Assembly: GCA_964399235.1 (NCBI GenBank)
Contig: CAYNQC010000001.1
Span: forward strand, 52,337-116,336
DNA from: DASPPK01 sp964399235
Lineage (GTDB): Archaea; Thermoproteota; Bathyarchaeia; Bathyarchaeales; Bathycorpusculaceae
DNA: 64,000 bases
Direction of reading: 5' to 3'
Part shown: one piece after another, positions 23,944 to 32,689 of the stretch
Position numbering within the stretch: the first letter of the stretch is position 1
Layout: each line of letters starts with the position of its first letter
Made by a program: the position numbers and the translations under genes
The notes under the pieces: generated by a model
The model's input: only the letters and a program-made list of their open reading frames with translations
What the model was told of the DNA's origin: nothing
Databases searched by the model: none

Positions 23944-24327
23944 ATGGCCACGCGATACTTCACGGCTCGGTTCAGCGCGACGCAGAACATCCTTGGGCCG
24001 AGCAGCGGCCTCGCCTACCTTTTCTACCCCGGGTGTGTCACCCCGGTGAGCGATCCGAGAGATGCCGAGACCTTCCTCCACATGGGCACCCCTGAATCAG
24101 GCAACTACCTGCTCCGCGAGGTGGACGCCAGCGGGAACCCCATCGGTCCGTTTCCTCCTGTGGACATGAGAAATCGGCAGTCGATGATCAACCCCAGGAA
24201 GTTCCCGTCGGATCAAATGGGGGTTTCCCTTCATGAGTGGAGGGAGGCGACGGAGACCTACGCCGATCCGACGCTTTATTTCCATCATGTTCGGCAGAAG
24301 TTGAACTTCGGTCGCGGCGGGATGTGA
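23944..24327 (+). CDS. Hypothetical protein in neck region
   Basis: The 127-residue product has hydrophobic and aromatic residues early (GLAYLFYPGCV) and an Arg/Glu-rich end (GVSLHEWREATETYADP). No family was recognised. It is the first gene after the capsid terminator/promoter and precedes the connector gene, so it could be a head-completion or decoration protein. Confidence 0.65.
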   Translation: MATRYFTARFSATQNILGPSSGLAYLFYPGCVTPVSDPRDAETFLHMGTPESGNYLLREVDASGNPIGPFPPVDMRNRQSMINPRKFPSDQMGVSLHEWREATETYADPTLYFHHVRQKLNFGRGGM

Positions 24328-24334
24328 GGTTGCC

Positions 24335-25291
24335 ATGCCCGCAGGATTTTCGACGGGTGGGATGGCTACGGCCTTCGCCTACGTCACCGTGGAACAGGTG
24401 AGGGCGCAGGGGATTTCCGACACGCTCATCCCCGACGACAGGCTTCGTGGTCTCATCCGGATGGTGAGCCACTGGATCAATCGCCTCACCCAGCAGTGGT
24501 TCCTGCCCATTCGCCTCCGTGCCAAGGTGGACGGCCAGCGCGGAAGCGTCGCCTTCATGCCCAACATGATCCCCATCCTTGAACTTTTCTCCTTGCGCTT
24601 TACGAAGGAGGGGCTGTTCGACCTTGAGCTCCCCGACGTCGCGTACCAGGTGAAGACGCGATACGTGATGATGCTGACCCACACCATGCGCCTCCCCATG
24701 ATGCCCCACTTCGTCGTTTTGGACGGGGTGTTCGGATGGCTCGTGGACGACTTCACCAAGACCAAGATTCTGACGGTCGGTCCGTTGGCGGTGGTGCCGA
24801 CAGACATCGTCGCGGGGGTGAAGGAGATTCTGGTCAACAGCGTGGACGGGATTTACCCCGGCGACGCCATCCTGATCGGAAGCGAGCCCGAGCCCCTTTC
24901 CTACCCGGGGATCGTGAAGGGGGTCATCTCGACGCCCCCTCTCAAGATCGTGTTCGAGCCCATCGTTCCCTTCTCTCTCCCAACGGGGACGAGGGTCACC
25001 CGGTATGGAAGGGTGCCCGATCGGATTCAGCTGGCGATGATGATGCTGATCCGGGACCAGATCCAGGCGGGGTACGGGAGCATCGGGACGTACGACACTT
25101 CGGAATCCCCCGGAGGGATCGGGACGAGGTTGAACAGCGAGTCGGTTGAGGGGTACTCCTACAGCCTCTCTCCGCTGAAAGCGATCAATGGCCCAGGCGG
25201 AGGAGCGATCACCACGGGCAACGCTGCGGTGGACGACATTCTGACGGAGTTTACCCCCGACGCGGGTGGAATGTTCATCGGGTACGCGTAA
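24335..25291 (+). CDS. Head-tail connector (adaptor) protein (probable)
   Basis: The 318-residue product has an N-terminal helical part (VRAQGISDTLIPDDRLRGLI, then MVSHWINRLTQQWF) that matches gp6/gp15-type adaptors, in which a short helix bundle contacts the portal. A long beta-rich part has been added, so the protein is larger than the usual 100-170 residues. A late helix (RIQLAMMMLIRDQIQAGYGS) completes the adaptor pattern. Its position after the capsid and before a stopper-like gene agrees. Confidence 0.68.
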   Translation: MPAGFSTGGMATAFAYVTVEQVRAQGISDTLIPDDRLRGLIRMVSHWINRLTQQWFLPIRLRAKVDGQRGSVAFMPNMIPILELFSLRFTKEGLFDLELPDVAYQVKTRYVMMLTHTMRLPMMPHFVVLDGVFGWLVDDFTKTKILTVGPLAVVPTDIVAGVKEILVNSVDGIYPGDAILIGSEPEPLSYPGIVKGVISTPPLKIVFEPIVPFSLPTGTRVTRYGRVPDRIQLAMMMLIRDQIQAGYGSIGTYDTSESPGGIGTRLNSESVEGYSYSLSPLKAINGPGGGAITTGNAAVDDILTEFTPDAGGMFIGYA

Positions 25292-25734
25292 TGCTGCCAT
25301 TCACCAGCGGACATCCCGTGCGGATCAACCGGATCAAGGTAGGGATCCGCGTGTTCTCCAAGACCAAGACCGTGCAGGACCCCGACTTCAGGGAGGCCAA
25401 GGAGAACCGAATCTGGTCCGATCCCGTCGAGGTCATCGGGCAGTGGGTGGGGGGCGAGTCCTCATTCAAGCTGGAACGGACCATGACGGGCGACGCGCTT
25501 CCGACCTCCGGGCACTTCGTGTTTCGGTTCACGGACCTCGACAAGGTTCAGGTCGGGTTCCTCCCCAAGAAGGGGGATCGCATCGTCTCCACCAATGGGA
25601 TCCCCTGCGACTGGACGGTCATCAAGGCGAGCAAAGGGTCTCCCTTGTACGGGAACCGACAGTTCTCCTTCGCCAGGCCAATTCTTCTTCACGTGGATTG
25701 CGAGCAGACGAGGAAGCGGCTGGGGAGCATCTGA
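25291..25734 (+). CDS. Head-closure (stopper)-like protein
   Basis: The 147-residue product is beta-rich with basic strands (INRIKVGIRVFSKTKTV) and KKGDRIVSTNGIPCDWTVI near the end, a pattern common in phage stopper proteins that seal the head after packaging. Both ends overlap their neighbours (TAATG and TGATG junctions), which suggests coupled translation. The assignment rests on size, fold pattern and order. Confidence 0.55.
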   Translation: MLPFTSGHPVRINRIKVGIRVFSKTKTVQDPDFREAKENRIWSDPVEVIGQWVGGESSFKLERTMTGDALPTSGHFVFRFTDLDKVQVGFLPKKGDRIVSTNGIPCDWTVIKASKGSPLYGNRQFSFARPILLHVDCEQTRKRLGSI

Positions 25735-26495
25735 TGGACACGAGCGAGTTGAATAGGGTCCTCGGATACAGACGCTTCCTGATGAAGGATGCGGAGTTCG
25801 AGTCCAAGCACCCACGCGAGGGAGGTAGGTTCGCCCCGAAGGACGGGGCGGGGGAGGCGCCCGAGGTCAAGACGACTGACGTTCGGCCTCCCAAGATCTT
25901 GAAGAACGTACCAGCCAAGATCGAGTCTGCCGTTCGGGACGTGATTGGTCGGATGCCGGAGTCGTTTGTTTCTGGCATCAAGGTGTCTTATGACAAGGAC
26001 GCAAACCGTTCGGTGTACCATCTTGGAGAAATTTCACTTGGGTCCGACGTTTCCCCAAACATCATCAGTTCGGACGACATGGACGGGGAACGGCTCAAGA
26101 CGGCTGATCCGGGGGAGAAGAAGGGTTCCATCAACCAGATGGAGCAACTTCTCGTTGAGAACGTGGGAGCCCACTTGGCGGCCCAGACGATCTCCCATGA
26201 GATCGGGCATCACGTTTTCACACGGGTCATGTCCGAAGAAGAACAGAAGGACGCGCACGACCTCTTCAAGAAGCACGGGAAGAATTTCGAGACGCGGGCG
26301 ACGACGCAGTACAAACTGTACTTTGAGGACGCGGCAGAGGAAGGACGTCTCGTTCCCGCCAAGGGGGTGATCGACGCCAAGATCCGTCGGGAGCAATTTG
26401 CGGAGGTGTTCCGGCTGAAGGCGACGGAGAACCCCCGGTACGACAAACTTCCGGGACCGATCAAGAAGTACTTCGACGACCTGTTCAAGAAGTGA
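25734..26495 (+). CDS. Zinc metallopeptidase-like protein (HExxH)
   Basis: The 253-residue product has an early GGRFAPKDG segment (30-38), a linker motif common in phage head-associated proteins. A predicted gluzincin active site follows: QTISHEIGHHVF (H155, E156, H159), with E224 in EQFAEVF as a possible third zinc ligand. There is no signal peptide. Its place among neck genes suggests a virion-packaged enzyme, perhaps acting on head proteins or after injection; the substrate is unknown. The start overlaps the previous stop by one base. Confidence 0.72.
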   Translation: MDTSELNRVLGYRRFLMKDAEFESKHPREGGRFAPKDGAGEAPEVKTTDVRPPKILKNVPAKIESAVRDVIGRMPESFVSGIKVSYDKDANRSVYHLGEISLGSDVSPNIISSDDMDGERLKTADPGEKKGSINQMEQLLVENVGAHLAAQTISHEIGHHVFTRVMSEEEQKDAHDLFKKHGKNFETRATTQYKLYFEDAAEEGRLVPAKGVIDAKIRREQFAEVFRLKATENPRYDKLPGPIKKYFDDLFKK

Positions 26496-26511
26496 ATCGG
26501 GGTATCTGACC

Positions 26512-27060
26512 ATGACGATGGGGATTCGGATCGCGCCCTACGGCAAGTTTCGGAAGCTGATCCGGGACTTGGAAAGGGTGGAGAAGATCATCGAGGGGAA
26601 GAAGACCCAGGCCGCCATGCAGCAACTTGCCGAGGCGGCCAAGGGTTTCATCGTCAGTGGCATCGAGAACGGGCGGCAGGGGTGGGAAGACCTGAACGAG
26701 GTCACGAAGCAACTGAAAGGGCATGGGAGGCTTCTCGTGGACTCGGGTTCCTTCGTCGGGGCGATGACGACGTGGCAGGAGGGGAAGAGGTGGTTCGCCG
26801 GTATCCCCGAGGGGGCCGTGGGGAGTAAGGGGCAGGACCTTACCATGGTCGGGCTGGTTCACGAGAACGGAGCGACGGTTCCGGTGACGGACGCCGTCAG
26901 GATGTTTTTTGCGGAGAAGGGTTTCCCTCTCAAGGATGGGACCAGGTTTCTCGCGATTCCTCCCCGGCCATGGTTCGAGCCCGCCATGGCGGAGCTGGAC
27001 GACTACGCCAACGAAGTTCTCGATCCTCTCGTGGATGAAATTCTGAAGGAGATTGGGTAG
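26512..27060 (+). CDS. Tail completion/neck protein (gp10/gpG-like)
   Basis: The 182-residue product has an early helix (KLIRDLERVEKIIEGKKTQA) and a middle with GFIVSGIENGRQGWEDL. The C-terminal part contains IPPRPWFEPAMAEL, the R-P-F/W-x-x-P-A motif found in HK97 gp10-like and Mu gpG-like neck proteins. These proteins finish the head or tail interface. The next GTG overlaps its stop. Confidence 0.75.
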   Translation: MTMGIRIAPYGKFRKLIRDLERVEKIIEGKKTQAAMQQLAEAAKGFIVSGIENGRQGWEDLNEVTKQLKGHGRLLVDSGSFVGAMTTWQEGKRWFAGIPEGAVGSKGQDLTMVGLVHENGATVPVTDAVRMFFAEKGFPLKDGTRFLAIPPRPWFEPAMAELDDYANEVLDPLVDEILKEIG

Positions 27061-28430
27061 TGCCCATCCGGATCGAGGTTTTGTCCGAGCCCCTGGAGAT
27101 GGTGATCGAGAACCCGATTCCTCCAGGGACGGCGTTGAGGGCGGCGGTCCTCCCCGATGAGGGCGGGGTGACGCTTGTCAAGCTCGATCCCGACAAGGAG
27201 CAGTACGACCCTTCCGGGAAGTATTACGAGGCCGTTGTGCAGTCCCCCAACTGGGTCGCCGGGGGTCTCACGGAGCTGTTCGGCTTCGAGACCTTTGGGT
27301 ACGTCGACCCCGTCATCGAGGGACTTCCTCCCGATCAGGTGGCGAGCGTGGGATTCCAGCTTTCCAACGATGGGGGGACGATTTGGCGGGTTTGGGTGGA
27401 TGGGCCGGACGCCTGGCTCCCCGCCGTGGGGATTATGGCCGGGGTCTTCAACGACGAGTTCACGGTCGACAAGAGGATCCCCCTCTTTCCCTTCGGAGAT
27501 CCAAGGCAACTTCGGTTTCGGATCAAACTGATTCCTGGCGCAAACGGTTTGCAGAAGCCGGTTCTCCAGAATCTTTTTATCTACAACCGGCACAACATGG
27601 ATCTCTACGAGGACGTGACCCGTTCCTTGAAGAGGTACATTGACGCAAACATCGCGGTCCCAATGCACTACATGGCGGAGCTGTCCGCGCCATCTGCCAC
27701 GATCCACATCGAGAACGACGTGGGCCTGGACGTGAAGATCGCGGAGCCCATCCAGGTCTACAACTTGGGAACCGACCCCGGGAGGAACATCAACCTCTTT
27801 GGTTCCCTCGGCGGGGTGGATGGCAGGACGATCACGATGATCGGCCCCCAGGTCGGGCAGGTGGAGGTCACCTTCGTCGGCATTCCCGACGTTTTCGTCT
27901 CGGCGGAGGAATTCCTCAACATCAGCAAGATTCCTTCCATCGTGATTTTCATAACGGACATGAAGCAGTACCTTGACATCAGAACTCACGTTCCAGAGAC
28001 GGAGCGGTCCAAGGCAAGGGGGGAAGGAAGGCTCCAATTCACGAGGATCTACTACAAGATCAACGCGGTGGTTCGGGCGCAGTCTTCCCTGAAACGAGAA
28101 GCGTTGAGGATGAACGACGACCTCGCCAGGATTCTCGACCAGGGGGACGGATTCAACTCCGTGGCGAACGGGGAGACCTATGCGGTCTTCGAGCAGACGA
28201 GCGAGGTGGCGGAGGATCGGATCGCGCAGGGGCTTTACGTTGGGGCGCTGAACCTTCTCATCGTGGGGAAGGTGTGGCTCAAGGGCGAGGAGGCGAGTGC
28301 TCAGACGGTGGACGGGAAGATCCCGCTGGTGACCGAGGTGGATGCCTTCACCCAGGGACAGAATACTTGCAACTTGAATTTGCCAAGTTACCTTCGTAGA
28401 GTATACCGTGAAAGAACAAGGATCAAATGA
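27060..28430 (+). CDS. Neck/tail-terminator-region protein
   Basis: The 456-residue product starts at GTG overlapping the previous stop, 9 bases after GAAGGAG. The N-terminal two thirds are beta-rich. The C-terminal part (PSIVIFITDMKQYLDIRTHV, then RIYYKINAVVRAQSSLKRE) has the alternating strands and helices seen in tail terminator proteins. Size exceeds a normal terminator, so a fusion is possible. One copy of the GCAAA-N3-TTTGC sequence falls inside this gene and is probably incidental. Confidence 0.55.
   Translation: MPIRIEVLSEPLEMVIENPIPPGTALRAAVLPDEGGVTLVKLDPDKEQYDPSGKYYEAVVQSPNWVAGGLTELFGFETFGYVDPVIEGLPPDQVASVGFQLSNDGGTIWRVWVDGPDAWLPAVGIMAGVFNDEFTVDKRIPLFPFGDPRQLRFRIKLIPGANGLQKPVLQNLFIYNRHNMDLYEDVTRSLKRYIDANIAVPMHYMAELSAPSATIHIENDVGLDVKIAEPIQVYNLGTDPGRNINLFGSLGGVDGRTITMIGPQVGQVEVTFVGIPDVFVSAEEFLNISKIPSIVIFITDMKQYLDIRTHVPETERSKARGEGRLQFTRIYYKINAVVRAQSSLKREALRMNDDLARILDQGDGFNSVANGETYAVFEQTSEVAEDRIAQGLYVGALNLLIVGKVWLKGEEASAQTVDGKIPLVTEVDAFTQGQNTCNLNLPSYLRRVYRERTRIK
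28380..28407 (+). promoter_or_regulatory. Promoter candidate inside the end of a neck gene
   Basis: TTGCCA (5 of 6), a 16-base spacer and TATACC (4 of 6) lie within the last 50 bases of the upstream gene. They could drive the small gene before the sheath. The local sequence is noticeably more A+T-rich than its surroundings. Confidence 0.35.
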
Positions 28431-28441
28431 GGAGGTTCTCC

Positions 28442-28693
28442 ATGCCGGAAGCTCCGGAGAAGAAACGGAAGATCATGAGCATCAGCCCCAGGATGATGAC
28501 CATGAATCTCGACACCGTTGGGCCGGATGGACAGCGGCAGAGCCTTCATCTCGCACCCAAGCAGCAGGTGGAGGTCACCGAATCGCAGTTCAGAAGCACC
28601 GAGCTTCAGAAGCTTCTGGGCGCGAGGTTCATCGTGGACGTCTCCGCTGCGGTGGAAAAAAGACTGAACGAAGAGCGGCGACTCGGTCGCTGA
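28442..28693 (+). CDS. Hypothetical small basic protein before sheath
   Basis: The 83-residue product starts at the ATG placed 6 bases after GGAGG; an ATG 15 bases upstream lies within that ribosome-binding region. The N-terminus is Lys-rich (PEAPEKKRKIMSISPRM). A compact end follows with QFRSTELQKLLGARFIVDVS. No family was recognised. Small proteins at this position in contractile-tail phages are often tail accessory proteins. Confidence 0.62.
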   Translation: MPEAPEKKRKIMSISPRMMTMNLDTVGPDGQRQSLHLAPKQQVEVTESQFRSTELQKLLGARFIVDVSAAVEKRLNEERRLGR

Positions 28694-28801
28694 CCCCTTG
28701 TGGGCTGGGCGTGTGAGTGCCCCAGCGGATTTCATGACCGATGGAATGGTGGGATCGTCCAAGTGAGTGGGCGGCAAGACTTCCGATGAAAGGACGATAC
28801 C

Positions 28802-30808
28802 ATGCCTCTTGCCGGAATCGAGACCCTGCATCCTGACGTGTTCGTTATCGAGCAGGCAGGCGTCCCGCGCATCGTGGGCGTCGCGGTGAACACAGGCGGA
28901 TTCACGGGGGTGACGGCGAAGGGGCCGAACGATCGGGCCGACCTTTGCACGTCCTTCACGCAGTACGCCTCCAAGTACGGCGGGGACTACTCCGGATCCT
29001 TCATGTTCCCGTCCGTCCAGGCGTTCTTCGCCCAGGGCGGGACGAGGTGCTTCATCGCCCGCGTGGTGGGGCAGGGGGCCGTCGCGGCGGACACGATGCT
29101 GGCGAACCACGAGGGAACGCCCTCCATCGACGTGAATGCCATCTCCCCCGGCGCGTGGGGCAACGACGTGTCGGTGCAGACGGAGCGGTGGCGGACGGTC
29201 CTCGCGGCTCCCCCGGCAGGCGTTCCTCCCGTGGGCATCGGCTCGATGCAGATCCCGGTGTCTTCCCTTCGGAACGTGAAGATCGGAGACCTCATCCGGA
29301 TCTACGATCCGGTGAGCCTGAACGTCGCCTACGCCTTCGTGTACTCGATCAACGTCGCGCTGCGGGTCCTGAACGTGGCCCCCCTGTCGGGCATCCTCGG
29401 GACCTTCACCTTCCCGGACGGGAGCCTCGTCCACAGCGCCACGGATCACCGGCTCTCGACCTTCCTGGCCGAGCCCCTCGTGAACGGGGCGACGAGTGTT
29501 CTCCTGCGGAACACGTCGAACCTCGCCATCGGGGCTCGGATGTACTTCGACGACGGCCTGAACTTCACCAGCGTTGTGGTGACCCGGATCGACGGGAAGA
29601 TCATCCGGTTCGCCCCCGTGGCGACTCCCGGCGGGGCGACCCTGCCCGCCAACACCACCATCGCGGTGTCCCAGGAATTCAACATCAAGGTCTACGAGAA
29701 GGGCAAGTTCGCGGAGTCCTTCGAGGGGCTCTCGATGGAGTCCGCGAACACGCGGGACTACTTCGGGACGAGGCTTGCGGGGCAGTCGAACGAGAGCAAG
29801 CTCATCTCGGTGGTGGATCTCTTCCCGGTCCTGGTAAATCTGGACATGGCCATCCCGATGCCCACCCTCAGCCAGGCCCTCGTGGGCGGGACCGAGGGAG
29901 CCCCGGTGGGGGACAACGACTACATCGGATCGGACGTGGCCCCCAAGAGCGGGATGTTCCTCCTCGACGAAGCCCCCGACCTGAACTTCTTCTCGATCCC
30001 CGGGGTGACCACGGTGGCGGTGGAGCGGGCGGCGGCGGACTGGGCGGACCTCAAGGGCAACATCATGGCCATCCTCGACGCCCCGTTGGCCTACGACGAG
30101 GCGATGGAGATCCTGAACTTCCGTAACATCGAGGCCAACTTCGACACCTCCTACGCGGCCCTGTACTACCCGTGGGTGATCGTCCGGGACCCGAACCAGA
30201 ACAACGCCCGCGTCGCCCTTCCGCCCTCGGGATTCATCCAGGGGGTGTACGCGATGATCGGGGCGACCAGGGGGGTCCACTACGCCCCGGCGAACGTGGC
30301 CTTGAACGGGGTGCTCGACCTGACCCACAACACCAGCGACGGTGAGCAGGACATGCTGAACCCGGCGGGGATCAACGTCATCCGGTCCTTCCCCGGCGAG
30401 GGCATCCGGGTGTGGGGGGCCAGGACGCTGACAAACTTCAAGGACGGACGGCACTACGTCAACGTCCGGCGGCTCCTGAATTTCATCAAGGAGTCGCTCA
30501 AGCGGGGCCTTCGGTTCGCCATCTTCGAGCTGAACGAGCAGAGCACCTGGCAGACGGTCAGCATGACCTGCACCGAGTTCCTGAGCAACATGTTCCTGCG
30601 GGGGATGCTCTTCTCCGAGGACGGGACGCCGGATCGGGCCTTCTTCGTGAAGTGCGACTCCGAGAACAACCCGAGCAGCGAGCGGCGCGAGGGCAGGATG
30701 AACGTGGAAATCGGGGTCAACCCGCCGCTGCCCGCCGAGTTCATCGTCTGCCGCGTCGGCCTGTGGGATGGCGGGAGCACGGTGGAAGAGGAGCTGGCCC
30801 GGAGGTAA
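28802..30808 (+). CDS. Contractile tail sheath protein
   Basis: The sheath contracts to drive the tube through the host envelope. The 668-residue protein has the standard sheath start (HPDVFVIEQAGVPRIVGVAV, then TGGFTGVTAKGPND) and an early ARVVGQGA strand. The conserved C-terminal domain includes VNVRRLLNFIKESLKRGLR and, near the end, RMNVEIGVNPPLPAEFIVCR. The inserted middle domain is long, explaining the size. The 108-base gap upstream holds an imperfect CTGGGC/GCCCCAG hairpin without a T-tract and no clear promoter. Confidence 0.92.
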   Translation: MPLAGIETLHPDVFVIEQAGVPRIVGVAVNTGGFTGVTAKGPNDRADLCTSFTQYASKYGGDYSGSFMFPSVQAFFAQGGTRCFIARVVGQGAVAADTMLANHEGTPSIDVNAISPGAWGNDVSVQTERWRTVLAAPPAGVPPVGIGSMQIPVSSLRNVKIGDLIRIYDPVSLNVAYAFVYSINVALRVLNVAPLSGILGTFTFPDGSLVHSATDHRLSTFLAEPLVNGATSVLLRNTSNLAIGARMYFDDGLNFTSVVVTRIDGKIIRFAPVATPGGATLPANTTIAVSQEFNIKVYEKGKFAESFEGLSMESANTRDYFGTRLAGQSNESKLISVVDLFPVLVNLDMAIPMPTLSQALVGGTEGAPVGDNDYIGSDVAPKSGMFLLDEAPDLNFFSIPGVTTVAVERAAADWADLKGNIMAILDAPLAYDEAMEILNFRNIEANFDTSYAALYYPWVIVRDPNQNNARVALPPSGFIQGVYAMIGATRGVHYAPANVALNGVLDLTHNTSDGEQDMLNPAGINVIRSFPGEGIRVWGARTLTNFKDGRHYVNVRRLLNFIKESLKRGLRFAIFELNEQSTWQTVSMTCTEFLSNMFLRGMLFSEDGTPDRAFFVKCDSENNPSSERREGRMNVEIGVNPPLPAEFIVCRVGLWDGGSTVEEELARR

Positions 30809-30811
30809 TGG

Positions 30812-31279
30812 ATGCCCGAAGCTTCCGTCGTTCCTGATTCTTACCTCGGGGTGGTGTTTCGGTATGACGTGGTCAGCCCATCGCTGACGGGGGGGTTCTC
30901 CAAGGTTGGCGGCCTGAAGGACGAGATCGAGGTCGAGGAGAAACGGGACGGGGCGGATCCATTTCAGACCAGGAAGATCGTGGGGACGTTCAAGGGAGGG
31001 ACGCTGGTTCTCGCCAAGGGGGTGGTGAAAAACTTTTGGAAGTTCCTCTTTTGGTACGAGAACGTAAAAACGCCGGACGTACAGTTCAGGGAAAAGGTTG
31101 AAGTGACCATCAACAACATAGACGGTAACCCGGTTAGAAGGTTCCAGTTCTCCGAAGCCTGGCCGTTTTCTTACGAGGTAAGTGACCTGGAAGCCAAGAC
31201 ATCCGAGATGGCGGTGGAGTCCATCTCGATTGCCTTTGAGAGGATGGATTACGTGGTCATCACGAGAGATCGAGGGTGA
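30812..31279 (+). CDS. Tail tube protein, gp19-like (copy 1)
   Basis: The 155-residue product carries the typical tube pattern: FSKVGGLKDEIEVEEKRDG near residue 30, then GTFKGGTLVLAKGV and a late FSEAWPFSYEVSDLEAKTSE, leading to a final strand with VESISIAFERMDYV. Tubes form stacked hexamers inside the sheath. The next gene encodes a second member of the same family, as in extracellular contractile injection systems. Confidence 0.85.
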   Translation: MPEASVVPDSYLGVVFRYDVVSPSLTGGFSKVGGLKDEIEVEEKRDGADPFQTRKIVGTFKGGTLVLAKGVVKNFWKFLFWYENVKTPDVQFREKVEVTINNIDGNPVRRFQFSEAWPFSYEVSDLEAKTSEMAVESISIAFERMDYVVITRDRG

Positions 31280-31315
31280 GCACGATCCATCGGAGAAATC
31301 TGAAAGGGGTATGAC

Positions 31316-31783
31316 ATGGCCGACGCAAGAGTTTCCGATCCTGCAGTCACCTTTCGGTTCAGGGTGATCTGCCCCAAGCTCGTGGCCCCGGCGGGGTTCT
31401 CCAAGGTGAGCGGGCTCCGCGACGAGAGCGAGGTCATCGAGTACCGCGAGGGGAGTGATCAGAACCTCGCCAAGCGGAAGTACCCGGGCATGAGGGAGTT
31501 CCCCGCCCTGGTCTTCTCGAAGGGGGCGACGCGGGATGCGAGCAGCCTTCTCACCTGGAGGAAACTGGTTCTGTCTGGCCCTGGGGCGGCGTATCGCGCC
31601 CCGGTGTTCATCGGGGTCAACGACGCCCTGGGAGCGGTTGTCCGGTCCTATTCGGTCGACAGCGCCTGGCCGAGCTCCTTGGAAATCGCTGACCTGGACG
31701 CCATGTCCAGTGAGGTCGCGATCGAGTCCATGGAACTCCAACACGAGGGAACCATCCTGGGTGGTGGATCCGTCTTCGCTTAG
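31316..31783 (+). CDS. Tail tube protein, gp19-like (copy 2)
   Basis: The 155-residue product has the same order as the preceding protein: FSKVSGLRDESEVIEYREG, then FSKGATRD, VDSAWPSSLEIADLDAMSSE and VAIESMELQHEG. Equal length and aligned motifs indicate duplication. In injection systems one copy builds the tube and the other caps it at the baseplate, so one of these two is probably the tube initiator. Confidence 0.85.
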   Translation: MADARVSDPAVTFRFRVICPKLVAPAGFSKVSGLRDESEVIEYREGSDQNLAKRKYPGMREFPALVFSKGATRDASSLLTWRKLVLSGPGAAYRAPVFIGVNDALGAVVRSYSVDSAWPSSLEIADLDAMSSEVAIESMELQHEGTILGGGSVFA

Positions 31784-31798
31784 GTGTAACGTCAGGGT

Positions 31799-31814
31799 AT
31801 CCGCAAGCGCGGAT
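31799..31814 (+). other. Short hairpin between tube and chaperone genes
   Basis: ATCCGC-AAGC-GCGGAT forms a 6-bp stem with a tetraloop in the gap after the second tube gene. There is no T-tract, so it may slow decay or translation rather than end transcription. Confidence 0.4.
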
Positions 31815-31846
31815 GTGTTTAACGGGCGGTGCCCAAGGAGACTTCC

Positions 31847-32689
31847 ATGTCGGAGGAAAAGCCGGAATCCGTCAACGCAACGCCAGCGGGAGAATCTGGC
31901 ACGGCAATCACCCTTCCGTGCGGGATCCTTCGGAACAAGATGGTCTACCGGGATGCGGAGATCATTCCGATGACCGGGTTTACCCGCAAGTCCATCGCCC
32001 GCGAAGATGTTCGAGGCAACCCGGTCAAGACCACCGACATCATCCTCGCTCATTGCCTCAAGCGCGTCGGCCCCGTCACATCCATCACCCCCAAGTTCCT
32101 TGCGGAAATGCTCATCGGGGACCGGGATTTCCTCCTCCTGGAGATCAGAAACATCTCGATGGGCGACACGATTACGTCCAAGGTGGACTGCGAGGGATGC
32201 AAGAACAAGATCGAGGTCCGGTTCAAGTTGAACGAGTTGGAGGACATCGTCCTGAAGGACGGAGACTACGAGATCGTGGACCGCCTTCCCACCAAGGAAG
32301 GCGTCCTGGAGATGAAGGACGGCCTCCGAGTTTTCAGGATGGAGATCATGAGCCCGTCCGGGCTGTTTTCCGCGAAGTGCAGGTATCCCAACGGTGGGGA
32401 TCAGGTGATCATCGTCGAGCACATGCAGAAGAATCCCATCGCGGCGAATTACAAGATGTACGCCGCTTGCCTGCTGGAGTGGGGAGGGGAGAGCGGCCCC
32501 TTCAACGAGAGCTTCTTCGACGGCCTCCCGGTGACGGTCCTGGACGACTTCGAGGAGGCGTTCAATGCGGCGCTTCCCGGGCCGGTTCTGCGCCAGGAAG
32601 TGCCCTGCCCTGTGTGCAAGACGATTATCGAGCTGACTTTTCAGGGGTCCGATTTTTTGTTCCATCTCCCGAAGCGTGGGACGAGGTGA
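31847..32689 (+). CDS. Tail assembly chaperone, short form (zinc-finger)
   Basis: The 280-residue product lies between tube and tape-measure genes, the place of tail assembly chaperones. It has two CxxC pairs, CEGC in the middle and CPVCKTIIEL near the end, consistent with a zinc site. Segments such as LAEMLIGDRDFLLLEIR match T4-type baseplate/chaperone relatives. Residue 268 onward passes a phased slippery heptamer, so a fraction of ribosomes should make a longer product. The ATG follows AAGGAGAC; an in-frame start 18 bases earlier is less likely. Confidence 0.75.
   Translation: MSEEKPESVNATPAGESGTAITLPCGILRNKMVYRDAEIIPMTGFTRKSIAREDVRGNPVKTTDIILAHCLKRVGPVTSITPKFLAEMLIGDRDFLLLEIRNISMGDTITSKVDCEGCKNKIEVRFKLNELEDIVLKDGDYEIVDRLPTKEGVLEMKDGLRVFRMEIMSPSGLFSAKCRYPNGGDQVIIVEHMQKNPIAANYKMYAACLLEWGGESGPFNESFFDGLPVTVLDDFEEAFNAALPGPVLRQEVPCPVCKTIIELTFQGSDFLFHLPKRGTR

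Noticed and set aside
27539..27553. Fifth copy of the CGCAAA-like dyad (CGCAAACGGTTTGCA)
   Set aside because: It lies inside a coding region, far from any start codon, encodes ordinary residues and lacks the last arm base. Probably chance, so it is not counted with the four pre-start copies.
28388..32665. Long minus-strand open frame opposite sheath and tube genes
   Set aside because: No start context or protein character; the sheath and tube genes on the other strand are certain.
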